Below, piece after piece: positions 7,370 through 14,207 of a DNA stretch of 18,885 nt (the first letter of the stretch is position 1; each line of letters opens with the position of its first letter). Source of the stretch: Spirochaetales bacterium (GTDB taxonomy: Bacteria > Spirochaetota > Spirochaetia > Sphaerochaetales > Sphaerochaetaceae); contig JAAYQY010000416.1 in NCBI GenBank assembly GCA_012519125.1, forward strand, positions 1 to 18,885, in the 5' to 3' direction. Position numbers and translations under genes: made by a program. The notes beneath the pieces are model-generated. The model had not been told where the DNA came from, searched no databases, and was given only the letters and a program-made list of their open reading frames with translations.

Positions 7370-9596
7370 CAAGCTCTCCCTTGGATTCAAGCAATTTGAG
7401 AGCATACTGTGCTGGGATTGGCTTGCTGAATAAATATCCCTGCAGCAGATCACACTCCATGTTGGTGAGTATGCTTCTCTGCTCCTGCTCTTCCACTCCT
7501 TCCGCGACCACCACTTTGCCGATGTGATGTGCCATCGAGATGATGTCACTAGCCAATCCTCTGGCCTGGGCTTCATTGTTTTGGAGTTTGTCCACAAACT
7601 GCTTATCCAGTTTCAAGGTGTCGATCGGCAACGTCCCCAACCGGCTGAGAGAGGAGTAGCCGGTACCAAAGTCGTCAATGGAAATCCTGATACCCATTGT
7701 GCGAATCGTACTGAGTTGGTTTGACAACAGTTCCATATCCTGGGTGAAGACTGACTCGGTGAGCTCCAACTCCAAATTCTGATTCTGAACGCCCTTTTCC
7801 CTGAGCAGGGAAACAAGATCAGGGACGAATGATTCATGCATCAGTTGTATGGCTGAAATATTTACTGCAACAGAGATGGAGTCATACCCACTGCTTTGCA
7901 ATGTTGCAATAAAGTCGCAGGCAAGGCTGAGAATTTTCTTTCCCAGTGGGATGATCAGCTGACGTTGCTCAGCAATTTGGATGAAGGTAAGGGGACTTAT
8001 CATCCCCAATTTCTGGCTCGTGAGCCGTGCCAGGGCCTCAAAACTTCGAATCTTCCCACTTCCACTCTCAATGATGGGTTGGAACACCAGACTCAAGCCA
8101 TTGGGGGCTGAGGAGATTGCTAGTTTCAGTTCGCTCTCGATAGCATCACGTTCGAGCAGTATCTCTTCCAGATGTTCATTGAAAAATTGGATTCTGTTCG
8201 TGACTGAAGTGGCATTCAGAGCGATGAGAGCTTCTCTCAGCATGCGGGTGGAGTCGTAAGGTCCTTCACTTTTCACCAAACCCAAACATATCTCGATCGA
8301 TCCGAACAACCCTGCCTTTTCCTTGATGCCCAGCATTGAAGAACAGAACGAGTTGAGCACCTCATCGTCCTGATAGTCAGAAATAACCATAAGGAACCTG
8401 TCGTCAGAGAGACGGAACGGCTGGCATGGTTTGTACTGTACGCTCAGCTTGGTGAGCATTTCACCAATACCGATCAGGACCATATCGCCGTGATCATAGC
8501 CGTAGAGCATATTCAGCATCCTGAAGTTGATTGGATTGAGCACAATGCAAGCAACTCTCTTGCTTTTCAAGCTTGCAATGTACTCGTGGTAATACCTGAT
8601 GTTGTGCAGACCGGTCAATTCATCATGATAGGCGATATTGAGTATTTTTTGGTTCTTTCGATGGATATTGTGAAAGGAGAAGAGGAAGAGCAGGAAGAAC
8701 AGTAGCAAGCTGATCGAAACGATGATCGATATGCGCAACATCAGAATGTTGACGCTGCTCAAATCATAGAAGAGCACAAGGGACCCAGCATCCTCCTCCT
8801 TGATGACGATGGGAAGATGAAAAGCCAGATACTCCTTGGTATCCCAAGTAATTTGCTTGTACTGGGTTTCGGAGATGGGTAGGCCGATGGTTTCAGGTTG
8901 TATGGCACTTCCCACCAACGATTGGTCTGATGCTGCAATGACGGAGCCCTCGACATCGAGCAGGGCGAGCAAGGTGTGCTCGGAATCATGGCTAAGCTTG
9001 TCGACAATGTACTGTGGTTCAAACTGGGAGTAGAGCTTGGTGATGTTGCTGGCAAAGATGCCAACCTGCACCATCCTGCCATCTTCAAACCGATGATAGC
9101 CATATTTGTGTGGGATGCCGGAGACGGTGTCCTCCCGGATCTTCTCCACCAGATAGGCAGCCCCACTTTGGTAGAAAGCATCGATGGGGTGTCCTTCAGG
9201 AACTTCCCAACCGAGGTACTCCCCGTTGCTGGATTGGGTGACGGTTAAATTCTCGTCATAGAGATAGATGACATCAACATCCAAATTGCTTGCCATGGTG
9301 GCAAGCAACTCTTGGGAAAAGGGTTGCACATATTTGCTTACCGTGACTCCTGCCACACGCAGGGTACTGTGCAGCTGATCATCTATTTGCTGTTCGGCAT
9401 CAATGACGGTGGAGAGCACGCTTGTGTAGCTTTTTGCCAAGACTGAGGCTTCTTCTGCCCGCTCGTGATAATAGAAGTTGAGTATGGTGGTTATGACATA
9501 GATTCCGATGGCGAGAAAGAGGGCCAATATGAGCAGGGAGGGCACCACTAAGGATCTCCAGGAACTGGATTTAACGCTCGTTTTTGGTGCAATCAT
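7362..9596 (-). CDS. Membrane sensor with degenerate GGDEF and intact EAL (c-di-GMP phosphodiesterase), 744 aa
   Basis: The ATG at 9596 follows an AGGGAG site about 10 nt upstream. Two membrane helices (about 15-40 and 282-307) flank a region of some 240 residues outside the cytoplasm that resembles a Cache-type sensor. A GGDEF domain (about 320-475) has a normal DELTGLHN start, but the active site is SDDRF in place of GGDEF, so it is probably not a cyclase and may be regulatory. The EAL domain (about 485-735) keeps the catalytic set: E520 in FEAL, N579 in VNIS, E614 in LTES, D641-D642 in DDFGTGYSS, K662 in LKLD, E699 in AEGVE and Q719 in QGY. The likely reaction is hydrolysis of c-di-GMP to pGpG. 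It is the first gene of a two-gene operon; its stop overlaps the start of the GGDEF/HD-GYP gene, so translation is probably coupled. Confidence 0.9.
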   Translation of the reverse strand: MIAPKTSVKSSSWRSLVVPSLLILALFLAIGIYVITTILNFYYHERAEEASVLAKSYTSVLSTVIDAEQQIDDQLHSTLRVAGVTVSKYVQPFSQELLATMASNLDVDVIYLYDENLTVTQSSNGEYLGWEVPEGHPIDAFYQSGAAYLVEKIREDTVSGIPHKYGYHRFEDGRMVQVGIFASNITKLYSQFEPQYIVDKLSHDSEHTLLALLDVEGSVIAASDQSLVGSAIQPETIGLPISETQYKQITWDTKEYLAFHLPIVIKEEDAGSLVLFYDLSSVNILMLRISIIVSISLLLFFLLFLFSFHNIHRKNQKILNIAYHDELTGLHNIRYYHEYIASLKSKRVACIVLNPINFRMLNMLYGYDHGDMVLIGIGEMLTKLSVQYKPCQPFRLSDDRFLMVISDYQDDEVLNSFCSSMLGIKEKAGLFGSIEICLGLVKSEGPYDSTRMLREALIALNATSVTNRIQFFNEHLEEILLERDAIESELKLAISSAPNGLSLVFQPIIESGSGKIRSFEALARLTSQKLGMISPLTFIQIAEQRQLIIPLGKKILSLACDFIATLQSSGYDSISVAVNISAIQLMHESFVPDLVSLLREKGVQNQNLELELTESVFTQDMELLSNQLSTIRTMGIRISIDDFGTGYSSLSRLGTLPIDTLKLDKQFVDKLQNNEAQARGLASDIISMAHHIGKVVVAEGVEEQEQRSILTNMECDLLQGYLFSKPIPAQYALKLLESKGELDA

Positions 9597-9626
9597 GACT
9601 CAAATCTCCCTGCTGTGGATAGGTGC

Positions 9627-9655
9627 ATGCTACCATCGCTCCCATTGAGCGTCAA
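9627..9655 (-). promoter_or_regulatory. Candidate sigma70-type promoter of the c-di-GMP operon
   Basis: On the minus strand TTGACG (9655-9650) is separated by exactly 17 nt from TAGCAT (9632-9627), with TGG immediately before the -10 as in an extended -10 element. The leader to the ATG at 9596 would be about 24 nt and contains the ribosome binding site. The -35 box is built around the TGA stop of the upstream polyferredoxin gene. Confidence 0.5.
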
Positions 9656-10704
9656 GGAAACCGCTTGGATATCCAAGTAAGAAAGCTTGTCTCATATCCC
9701 AGAGTCTTTTGTGGACAAGCGTCAATGCAGTGTCCACACCCGACGCATCGGTCCGAGATGACGGGATTGCCCTGCAAAGCAGATGCCATGATGGGTATCG
9801 CTGCCGGGCAGACCTTGTCGCACGCCTTGCAACCGATGCACGTTGCCTTGGTGGTACTGATCCTCATGTTTCCCAATCTTGCCAACAAAGCCAGCAGAGT
9901 TCCCAAAGGACAGAGATGGCAGTACCGCCTTGGCTGTGAAGCGACCCAGAAGCCCATGGCGAGGATAAGGTTGGCACCCAAATACCAGATGAGTTCCAGA
10001 TTCCGCATCACCGAAGCGTTCTGTGGCGAAAGATACTTGGCTGGCCCGAGCCAGAAGATGGTAAAGAAAAGGGCAATGGCCAAGAAGAGGTAGCGTACCC
10101 ACTCCAACTGCCTGAGTGTCTTCGCCGATGGCTGTTTGCGCTTTCCGACAAGGGGAATGACAGGGTCGAATACCTCGGCAGCAAACCCGTTGAAGAGGCA
10201 CAGGTGTGAGCAGTGCAACCTTCTTCCGAATAAGAGTGTCCCAACGGCAATGAAGGCGCTGTAGACCCAAAAGAACGTAATGGCCCAGGCAATGCCATCC
10301 AAGCCAAGCGTGTATTGGTGGCTTCGGAAGAACGATGAGTGTTCGATTCCTGCTTGCAACGGAAGGGTCGTCCAAGGCAAGGGCATCGCAAAGAAATAAA
10401 TCTCAGGATTGCCGGTAACCAGTGGTATGAGAATATGAATGCCCAAGGCAGCAAGAAACAAGAAAATCAGGTTTGCCCTGCGCATGCTGATGCGCCCCTT
10501 TTGCTTTCTGATGCTCAGCGTCAGAAAGCCACAAACAAGAATCAGGGCTGTTTTCAACTCGTTCTCAGAGAAGTGCCACCAAGGTGCAACTTTTCTTGCA
10601 ATTTCCTCGTCGGTTCCTTGGTTGAGAGCCGCAAGCACAAAACTCAAGAGGATATACAATCCCAACAACAGGCGTAGAGCAATAAGCCTGCGATCGGTCT
10701 TCAT
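9652..10704 (-). CDS. Membrane-bound polyferredoxin (NapH/NosR-like 4Fe-4S protein), 350 aa
   Basis: The start is the ATG at 10704, which overlaps the stop of the TspO-like gene as ATGA and follows a GGGGA site; an upstream in-frame start at 10761 would lie inside that gene. The protein has about six hydrophobic segments. Cytoplasmic loops carry C165-x3-C169 (HCSHLC) and C262-x2-C265 followed by PLG, as in the Fer4_5-type proteins NapH, NosR and MauN. The C-terminus has two classical 4Fe-4S motifs, CIGCKACDKVCP (289-300) and CVGCGHCIDACP (320-331). The likely role is electron transfer between a membrane donor and a soluble or periplasmic acceptor. The first Cys pair lacks the usual following Pro. 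No terminal reductase gene is adjacent, so the electron acceptor cannot be named. Confidence 0.85.
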   Translation of the reverse strand: MKTDRRLIALRLLLGLYILLSFVLAALNQGTDEEIARKVAPWWHFSENELKTALILVCGFLTLSIRKQKGRISMRRANLIFLFLAALGIHILIPLVTGNPEIYFFAMPLPWTTLPLQAGIEHSSFFRSHQYTLGLDGIAWAITFFWVYSAFIAVGTLLFGRRLHCSHLCLFNGFAAEVFDPVIPLVGKRKQPSAKTLRQLEWVRYLFLAIALFFTIFWLGPAKYLSPQNASVMRNLELIWYLGANLILAMGFWVASQPRRYCHLCPLGTLLALLARLGNMRISTTKATCIGCKACDKVCPAAIPIMASALQGNPVISDRCVGCGHCIDACPQKTLGYETSFLTWISKRFP

Positions 10705-11465
10705 GTGCTTTTCCCCGCTCGGAATGTCAGCACCACAGCCAATGCAAAAACCACCAAGCAAAGCGAGACGGTGATGATGACCGAAAGGTACGCTGAAGCA
10801 AAGACTGAGGTATGCTTGATCAGGATACCTAAAAAGGCCCAGATCAGGGTGAGCAGATACCCTCTATCCTTCTTCGGAAGTCCCCAGGCAAGGCCGATGA
10901 CCAAGCCGACCACCAACACCAAGGCTGTCCAGAATGCTTGCGGGAAAGGTGCTCCCGACCAGCCAAGACCAACCAGGAAGGTGGTGACATTGGCTATGGT
11001 GGCTACGGTAATCCAACCGAAGTAGACCGAGAAGGGAAGGCGGACCGTCCAGTAAAAGGTGGTATCTTGCTTCTGCTCAACAATGAGCCTGTTGATAGAG
11101 ATCAGAGAGACAAGGAGTACGAGCATCAACACCACCGAAAGCCCGATGTACTGATAGTGCCAAGCAAAAATCCAAAGGGTGTTCGCAACCGAAGAGAGCG
11201 AGAAGATGAGTCCGATTTTTCTGCGAAGCGGTCCCAGGTCTTTTGCAAAGAACTGGGAGATGGTGTAGATGGCTAGCAAGAGGTAGATGAGGCCCCAGAT
11301 GGAGAAGGTGATCCCTGCTGGAGCAAAGAGATTGGGATACGAGTCGGAGACTGCTCCTGTGTTCATTCCGGCAATGGGCAGAATGTTTGCAAGGGCGTTG
11401 ATTGTTACCATGGGTACATACGTCAATGATGCCACTATCGGGACCAAAGGGAATCGTTTATCCAT
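10701..11465 (-). CDS. TspO/MBR-family (tryptophan-rich sensory) membrane protein, long form, 254 aa
   Basis: ATG 11465 is chosen because AAAGGAG lies 10 nt upstream; a frame extending to 11531 would run across the promoter. The protein is almost entirely hydrophobic, with about seven predicted membrane helices. TspO-like motifs are visible: FAPAGITFSIWGLIY (47-61), an Asn-Thr-Leu-Trp helix at about 95-100, and PFSVYFGWITVATIANV (144-160), which corresponds to the PY..W...A...N pattern of the family. Classical TspO is about 160 residues with five helices; this protein is longer, with two extra C-terminal helices, a form I associate with Firmicutes and spirochaetes. Family members bind tetrapyrroles and are linked to oxidative stress, but the function of long forms is unclear. 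The gene is coupled by a 4-nt overlap to the polyferredoxin gene. Confidence 0.75.
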   Translation of the reverse strand: MDKRFPLVPIVASLTYVPMVTINALANILPIAGMNTGAVSDSYPNLFAPAGITFSIWGLIYLLLAIYTISQFFAKDLGPLRRKIGLIFSLSSVANTLWIFAWHYQYIGLSVVLMLVLLVSLISINRLIVEQKQDTTFYWTVRLPFSVYFGWITVATIANVTTFLVGLGWSGAPFPQAFWTALVLVVGLVIGLAWGLPKKDRGYLLTLIWAFLGILIKHTSVFASAYLSVIITVSLCLVVFALAVVLTFRAGKST

Positions 11466-11492
11466 GATTTCAGCACTCCTTTCACTATGACA

Positions 11493-11521
11493 AGTGTACA
11501 AGAGGGGCTGGGTGAAGTCAA
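11493..11521 (-). promoter_or_regulatory. Promoter of the TspO-polyferredoxin operon
   Basis: On the minus strand TTGACT (11521-11516) and TACACT (11498-11493) are separated by exactly 17 nt. The predicted transcript start is near 11486, giving a leader of about 20 nt that carries the AAAGGAG site of the TspO-like gene. This is one of the best sigma70-type matches in the window. Confidence 0.65.
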
Positions 11522-11548
11522 ACAAATGCAAAGAGTATAAAAATTGTG

Positions 11549-11554
11549 TATACT
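11549..11554 (+). promoter_or_regulatory. Possible -10 element for the aldo/keto reductase gene
   Basis: TATACT lies 26 nt before the ATG at 11580 in an A/T-rich stretch. I see no good -35 hexamer 16-18 nt upstream, so the assignment rests on the -10 alone and on the need for a promoter between the two divergent genes. Confidence 0.35.
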
Positions 11555-11579
11555 AGCCATAGGAATCAAGGAGGAACAC

Positions 11580-12605
11580 ATGTACAAACCAAATCCGGAA
11601 CGCTACGACTCGATGCTCTACAACCGATGCGGGAAAAGCGGTCTGAAGCTCCCAGCCATCTCCCTTGGGCTTTGGCATAATTTTGGGGACACAACTTCCT
11701 TGGCCAACTCCCGCAAGATGCTGCATACTGCATTCGACCTGGGTATCACTCATTTTGACCTGGCTAACAACTATGGACCGCCGGCAGGCTCTGCTGAGCT
11801 GAATTTCGGTAAACTGCTTGCCCAGGACTTTTCTTCCTACCGTGATGAGCTGATCATCTCCACCAAGGCTGGGTATCGCATGTGGCCAGGGGTATATGGG
11901 GAGTGGGGGAGCCGAAAGTATGTGCTAGCCAGTCTCGACCAAAGCCTGAAGCGAATGGGCTTGGAGTATGTAGATATCTTCTATTCGCATCGTTTCGACC
12001 CTGACACCCCGCTTGAGGAGACCATGGGCGCTCTTGCTTCCGCCTACCAGGCAGGCAAGTGCCTGTATGTCGGTATTTCCTCCTACTCTGCTGCAAAGAC
12101 AAAGGAAGCACACAAAATCCTTGCATCCCTGGGTGTTCCCCTGTTGATCCACCAACCTTCCTATTCCATGCTCAACCGGTGGGTGGAGGAGTCCCTGCTG
12201 GATACTCTCGATACCCTTGGTGTCGGAACAATTTGTTTCTCGCCTCTGGCCCAGGGAATGCTCAGTGATCGGTATCTGAAGGAAATTCCTGAAGGAAGCC
12301 GTGCAGCGAAGTCAGGGAGTTCACTCTCCCCGTCCTTGTTGACCGAAGAGAACCTGAAAAACATCCGTTCCCTCAACGACATCGCCCATTCCCGTGGACA
12401 GAGCTTGCCGCAAATGGCCTTGGCGTGGTGCTTGAGAAGAAAAGAGATTACCAGTGTGCTCATCGGCGCCAGTTCGCCCGAGCAGATCGTGGAGAATGTG
12501 GCAGCCCTGAAGAACCTCTCATTCACCCAGGAAGAGCTTGCTTCCATCGATGGGTATGCACAGGAAGGGGGCATCAATCTTTGGGCCCGGTCCAGTAAGG
12601 ATTGA
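11580..12605 (+). CDS. gpr: Aldo/keto reductase, YghZ/GPR type (L-glyceraldehyde 3-phosphate reductase-like), 341 aa
   Basis: ATG 11580 follows AAGGAGG (11568-11574) at 5 nt; a frame from 11544 has no ribosome binding site. The protein matches E. coli YghZ (GPR) in length and along its sequence, for example CGKSGLKLPAISLGLWHNFG, THFDLANNYGPPAGSAE, ELIISTKAGY, SRKY-LASLDQSLKRMGLEYV and LIHQPSY. The catalytic tetrad of the fold is present: Asp60, Tyr65, Lys96 and His137. Enzymes of this group reduce aldehydes with NADPH; E. coli GPR acts on L-glyceraldehyde 3-phosphate and methylglyoxal-type compounds, which suggests carbonyl detoxification here. The next gene has its own promoter, whose -35 box overlaps this gene's stop codon. 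Confidence 0.92.
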   Translation: MYKPNPERYDSMLYNRCGKSGLKLPAISLGLWHNFGDTTSLANSRKMLHTAFDLGITHFDLANNYGPPAGSAELNFGKLLAQDFSSYRDELIISTKAGYRMWPGVYGEWGSRKYVLASLDQSLKRMGLEYVDIFYSHRFDPDTPLEETMGALASAYQAGKCLYVGISSYSAAKTKEAHKILASLGVPLLIHQPSYSMLNRWVEESLLDTLDTLGVGTICFSPLAQGMLSDRYLKEIPEGSRAAKSGSSLSPSLLTEENLKNIRSLNDIAHSRGQSLPQMALAWCLRRKEITSVLIGASSPEQIVENVAALKNLSFTQEELASIDGYAQEGGINLWARSSKD

Positions 12606-12630
12606 CAAGAATATTGGCTTCTGTTATATT
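12602..12630 (+). promoter_or_regulatory. Strong sigma70-type promoter of the gpx-ohrR-lipocalin operon
   Basis: A consensus TTGACA (12602-12607) is followed after exactly 17 nt by TATATT (12625-12630). The -35 hexamer includes the TGA stop of the aldo/keto reductase gene. The predicted transcript start near 12637 lies inside the palindrome described next, an arrangement expected for repression. Confidence 0.75.
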
Positions 12631-12652
12631 GTTCACAATCTAATAGTGAACA
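12630..12652. promoter_or_regulatory. Palindromic probable operator (OhrR/MarR site) at the gpx promoter
   Basis: TGTTCAC and GTGAACA form perfect 7-bp inverted arms around a 9-nt A/T-rich spacer. The site touches the last base of the -10 box and covers the predicted transcript start. A MarR-family regulator with a peroxide-sensing cysteine is encoded in the same operon, so autoregulation by that protein is the simplest reading. The sequence is not the known Bacillus OhrR operator, so the assignment is by position and symmetry only. Confidence 0.55.
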
Positions 12653-12661
12653 GGAGCTACT

Positions 12662-13138
12662 ATGCCAAACCTATATGAATTCTCGGCACACAAGCCAAAT
12701 GGTGAGCTTGTTGACTTTTCCACATTGCAGGGAAAGACGGTGCTTATCGTCAATACTGCCACCAAATGTGGGTTTGCACCCCAATTTGAGGGGCTCGAGG
12801 CGTTGCATCAACAGTACAAGGAGAAGGGCTTGGTGGTCTTGGGATTTCCCTGTGACCAGTTTGCTCATCAGGAACCGGTCTCGGACTCCGACATGACTGA
12901 GTTCTGCAAGGTGAACCATGGGGTTACTTTTCCTCTGATGGAAAAGATCAAGGTCAACGGCAAAGATGCGCATCCTCTGTACGTCTGGCTCAAGGAACAG
13001 GCCCCGGGCAAGCTTGGTGGCACCATAAAGTGGAACTTCACCAAGTTCCTGGTTGAGAAAGATGGAAAAACGGTACATCGCTATGCACCCACCGATGTCC
13101 CCTCTTCCCTAGCTCCAAAAATTGAGGAGGTCCTCTGA
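12662..13138 (+). CDS. Glutathione peroxidase-family thiol peroxidase, 158 aa
   Basis: AGGAG precedes ATG 12662. The fold is a compact thioredoxin-type peroxidase with the expected residues: peroxidatic Cys36 in NTATKCGFAPQF, Gln70 in FPCDQFAHQEP, and Trp124-Asn125 in KWNFTKFLV. Cysteine stands where animal enzymes have selenocysteine. Cys82 in EFCKVNHGVTFP sits where thioredoxin-dependent members, including E. coli BtuE, have their resolving cysteine, so thioredoxin is a more likely reductant than glutathione. The substrates of the family are hydrogen peroxide and organic or lipid hydroperoxides. The gene is followed by the regulator gene with a TGATG stop-start overlap, and a strong promoter with a palindromic operator lies directly upstream. 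Confidence 0.93.
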   Translation: MPNLYEFSAHKPNGELVDFSTLQGKTVLIVNTATKCGFAPQFEGLEALHQQYKEKGLVVLGFPCDQFAHQEPVSDSDMTEFCKVNHGVTFPLMEKIKVNGKDAHPLYVWLKEQAPGKLGGTIKWNFTKFLVEKDGKTVHRYAPTDVPSSLAPKIEEVL

Positions 13139-13617
13139 TGGCACATCCACAATTGATGCTTTCAAACCAACTGTGTTTTCGTTTTTATGCGCTTGAACGT
13201 GAGCTGATGGCAGCGTATCGTCCCCTGCTGGATGAACTTGGGCTCACGTACGCTCAATACATCACCCTTATGTATCTTTGGGAACACGAAAAAGGAACGG
13301 TAGGCGAGCTTTGCAGCGCGCTCAGCTTGGATACGGGTACTATGTCCCCTCTGCTCAAGCGCCTTGAGGCGGCGAATCTGATCGAACGCCATCGACTCGC
13401 AACTGATGAACGGACGGTGGAAGTAAGCCTTACACACAAGGGACGCGAACTGGAACTGAAGGCTCTTACCATTCCGTCGCACATCGCATCGTGTTTGCTC
13501 AGCAGTGAACAGGATGAGCAGTCACGCAAATATGCAGAGCTTCGCAGGATGTTGGATGAGACACTCAGCCAGCTCAAGCAGACACGCAAAGAACGCGATG
13601 AGGCTGGTAGGAAATGA
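13138..13617 (+). CDS. ohrR: OhrR-type MarR-family peroxide-sensing repressor, 159 aa
   Basis: ATG 13138 overlaps the gpx stop as TGATG and follows GAGGAGGT. The protein aligns well with Bacillus OhrR: LSNQLCFRFYALERELMAAYRPLLDELGLTYAQY (Cys13, Tyr27, Tyr38), LWEHEKGTVGEL, and the winged helix SLDTGTMSPLLKRLEAANLIERHR...DERTVEVSLT. Cys13 occupies the site of the redox-sensing Cys15 of Bacillus OhrR. Cys119 lies near the place of the second cysteine of Xanthomonas OhrR, so a two-cysteine mechanism is possible. Family members repress peroxidase genes until oxidised by organic hydroperoxides. Unlike the usual ohr-ohrR pairing, the cotranscribed peroxidase here is a Gpx. The likely target is the palindrome at 12630-12652. 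Confidence 0.88.
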   Translation: MAHPQLMLSNQLCFRFYALERELMAAYRPLLDELGLTYAQYITLMYLWEHEKGTVGELCSALSLDTGTMSPLLKRLEAANLIERHRLATDERTVEVSLTHKGRELELKALTIPSHIASCLLSSEQDEQSRKYAELRRMLDETLSQLKQTRKERDEAGRK

Positions 13618-14144
13618 GGAAGAAGGGAGAGTCTGTGACGCATGGTTCAGGTTCTCTTGCATCTCCAACCGAAGCATTGAGAATCATGCAAACAGTGCAA
13701 TGCCTTGACTTGGATCGGTATTTGGGCTCTTGGTATGAAATTGGCCGGTATCCCCATGGCTTTGAAAAAAATCTGGTGGAAGTTAAGGCCGACTACTCGA
13801 TGCGAAAAGACGGGCGAATCAGGGTAGTGAACAGTGGGCTGAAAAAGAGTCTGGATGGAAAGCTCACTGTAGTGAAAGCGGTTGCCTGGAGACCTGATGA
13901 AGCGAAACCGGGCAGGCTGAAAGTGAAGTTTTTCTCACTCTTCACCTCCGATTATCTGGTGATCGGGTTGGATGAGGAGCATTACCAGTGGGCGGTTGTC
14001 GGCAATGATGACCGTCAGTCTCTCTGGTTTCTTTGCCGAACACCCAGTGTAGATGCTGCTGTTTTGGATCGTATGAAAGCCATTGCCCTTGAGAGAGGCT
14101 ACAATCTCTCCCCATTGATTAAGGTGCCACAGAAGGAGCGATGA
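13614..14144 (+). CDS. blc: Blc-type lipocalin without a signal peptide, 176 aa
   Basis: ATG 13614 overlaps the ohrR stop as ATGA. An in-frame GTG at 13635 has a better AAGGGAGA site (13623-13630) and may be the true start. The lipocalin signature starts at DRYLGSWYEIGRYPHGFEK, followed by a YSMRKDGRIRVVNSG strand pair and, near the end, YQWAVVGNDDRQSLWFLCRTP, all as in bacterial Blc proteins. E. coli Blc is an outer-membrane lipoprotein that binds lysophospholipids. Here neither start gives a signal peptide or lipobox, so the protein is probably cytoplasmic. In an operon with a peroxidase and a peroxide sensor it may bind oxidised lipids or other hydrophobic products; that is inference. Confidence 0.88.
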   Translation: MRKKGESVTHGSGSLASPTEALRIMQTVQCLDLDRYLGSWYEIGRYPHGFEKNLVEVKADYSMRKDGRIRVVNSGLKKSLDGKLTVVKAVAWRPDEAKPGRLKVKFFSLFTSDYLVIGLDEEHYQWAVVGNDDRQSLWFLCRTPSVDAAVLDRMKAIALERGYNLSPLIKVPQKER

Positions 14145-14167
14145 TAAGCCTTCTGATTTGTTTTCGT

Positions 14168-14207
14168 GAGAGCTCTTGCCCAGTCAGTGGTAAGAGCTCT
14201 CTTCTTC
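14168..14207. terminator. Hairpin terminator between the convergent lipocalin and pflA genes
   Basis: A 13-bp stem, GAGAGCTCTTGCC paired with GGTAAGAGCTCTC (one G-T pair), encloses an 8-nt loop at 14181-14188. It lies 23 nt after the lipocalin stop and just beyond the pflA stop. On the plus strand it is followed by TTCTTC rather than a pure T run, and on the minus strand by no T run. Termination is therefore more likely for the plus-strand operon. Confidence 0.6.

Noticed and set aside
7370..7597. N-terminal extension of the GGDEF/HD-GYP protein
   Set aside because: It would overlap the EAL domain coding region by over 200 nt and lacks a ribosome binding site; ATG 7369 begins a signal sequence.
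9637..9651. CGCTC/GAGCG inverted repeat after the polyferredoxin gene, as a terminator
   Set aside because: Only five base pairs with no T run on either strand. It lies inside the candidate promoter spacer and is probably chance.
9722..10375. Minus-strand open frame of 217 codons
   Set aside because: Same strand but another frame of the polyferredoxin gene, which has all the cysteine motifs.
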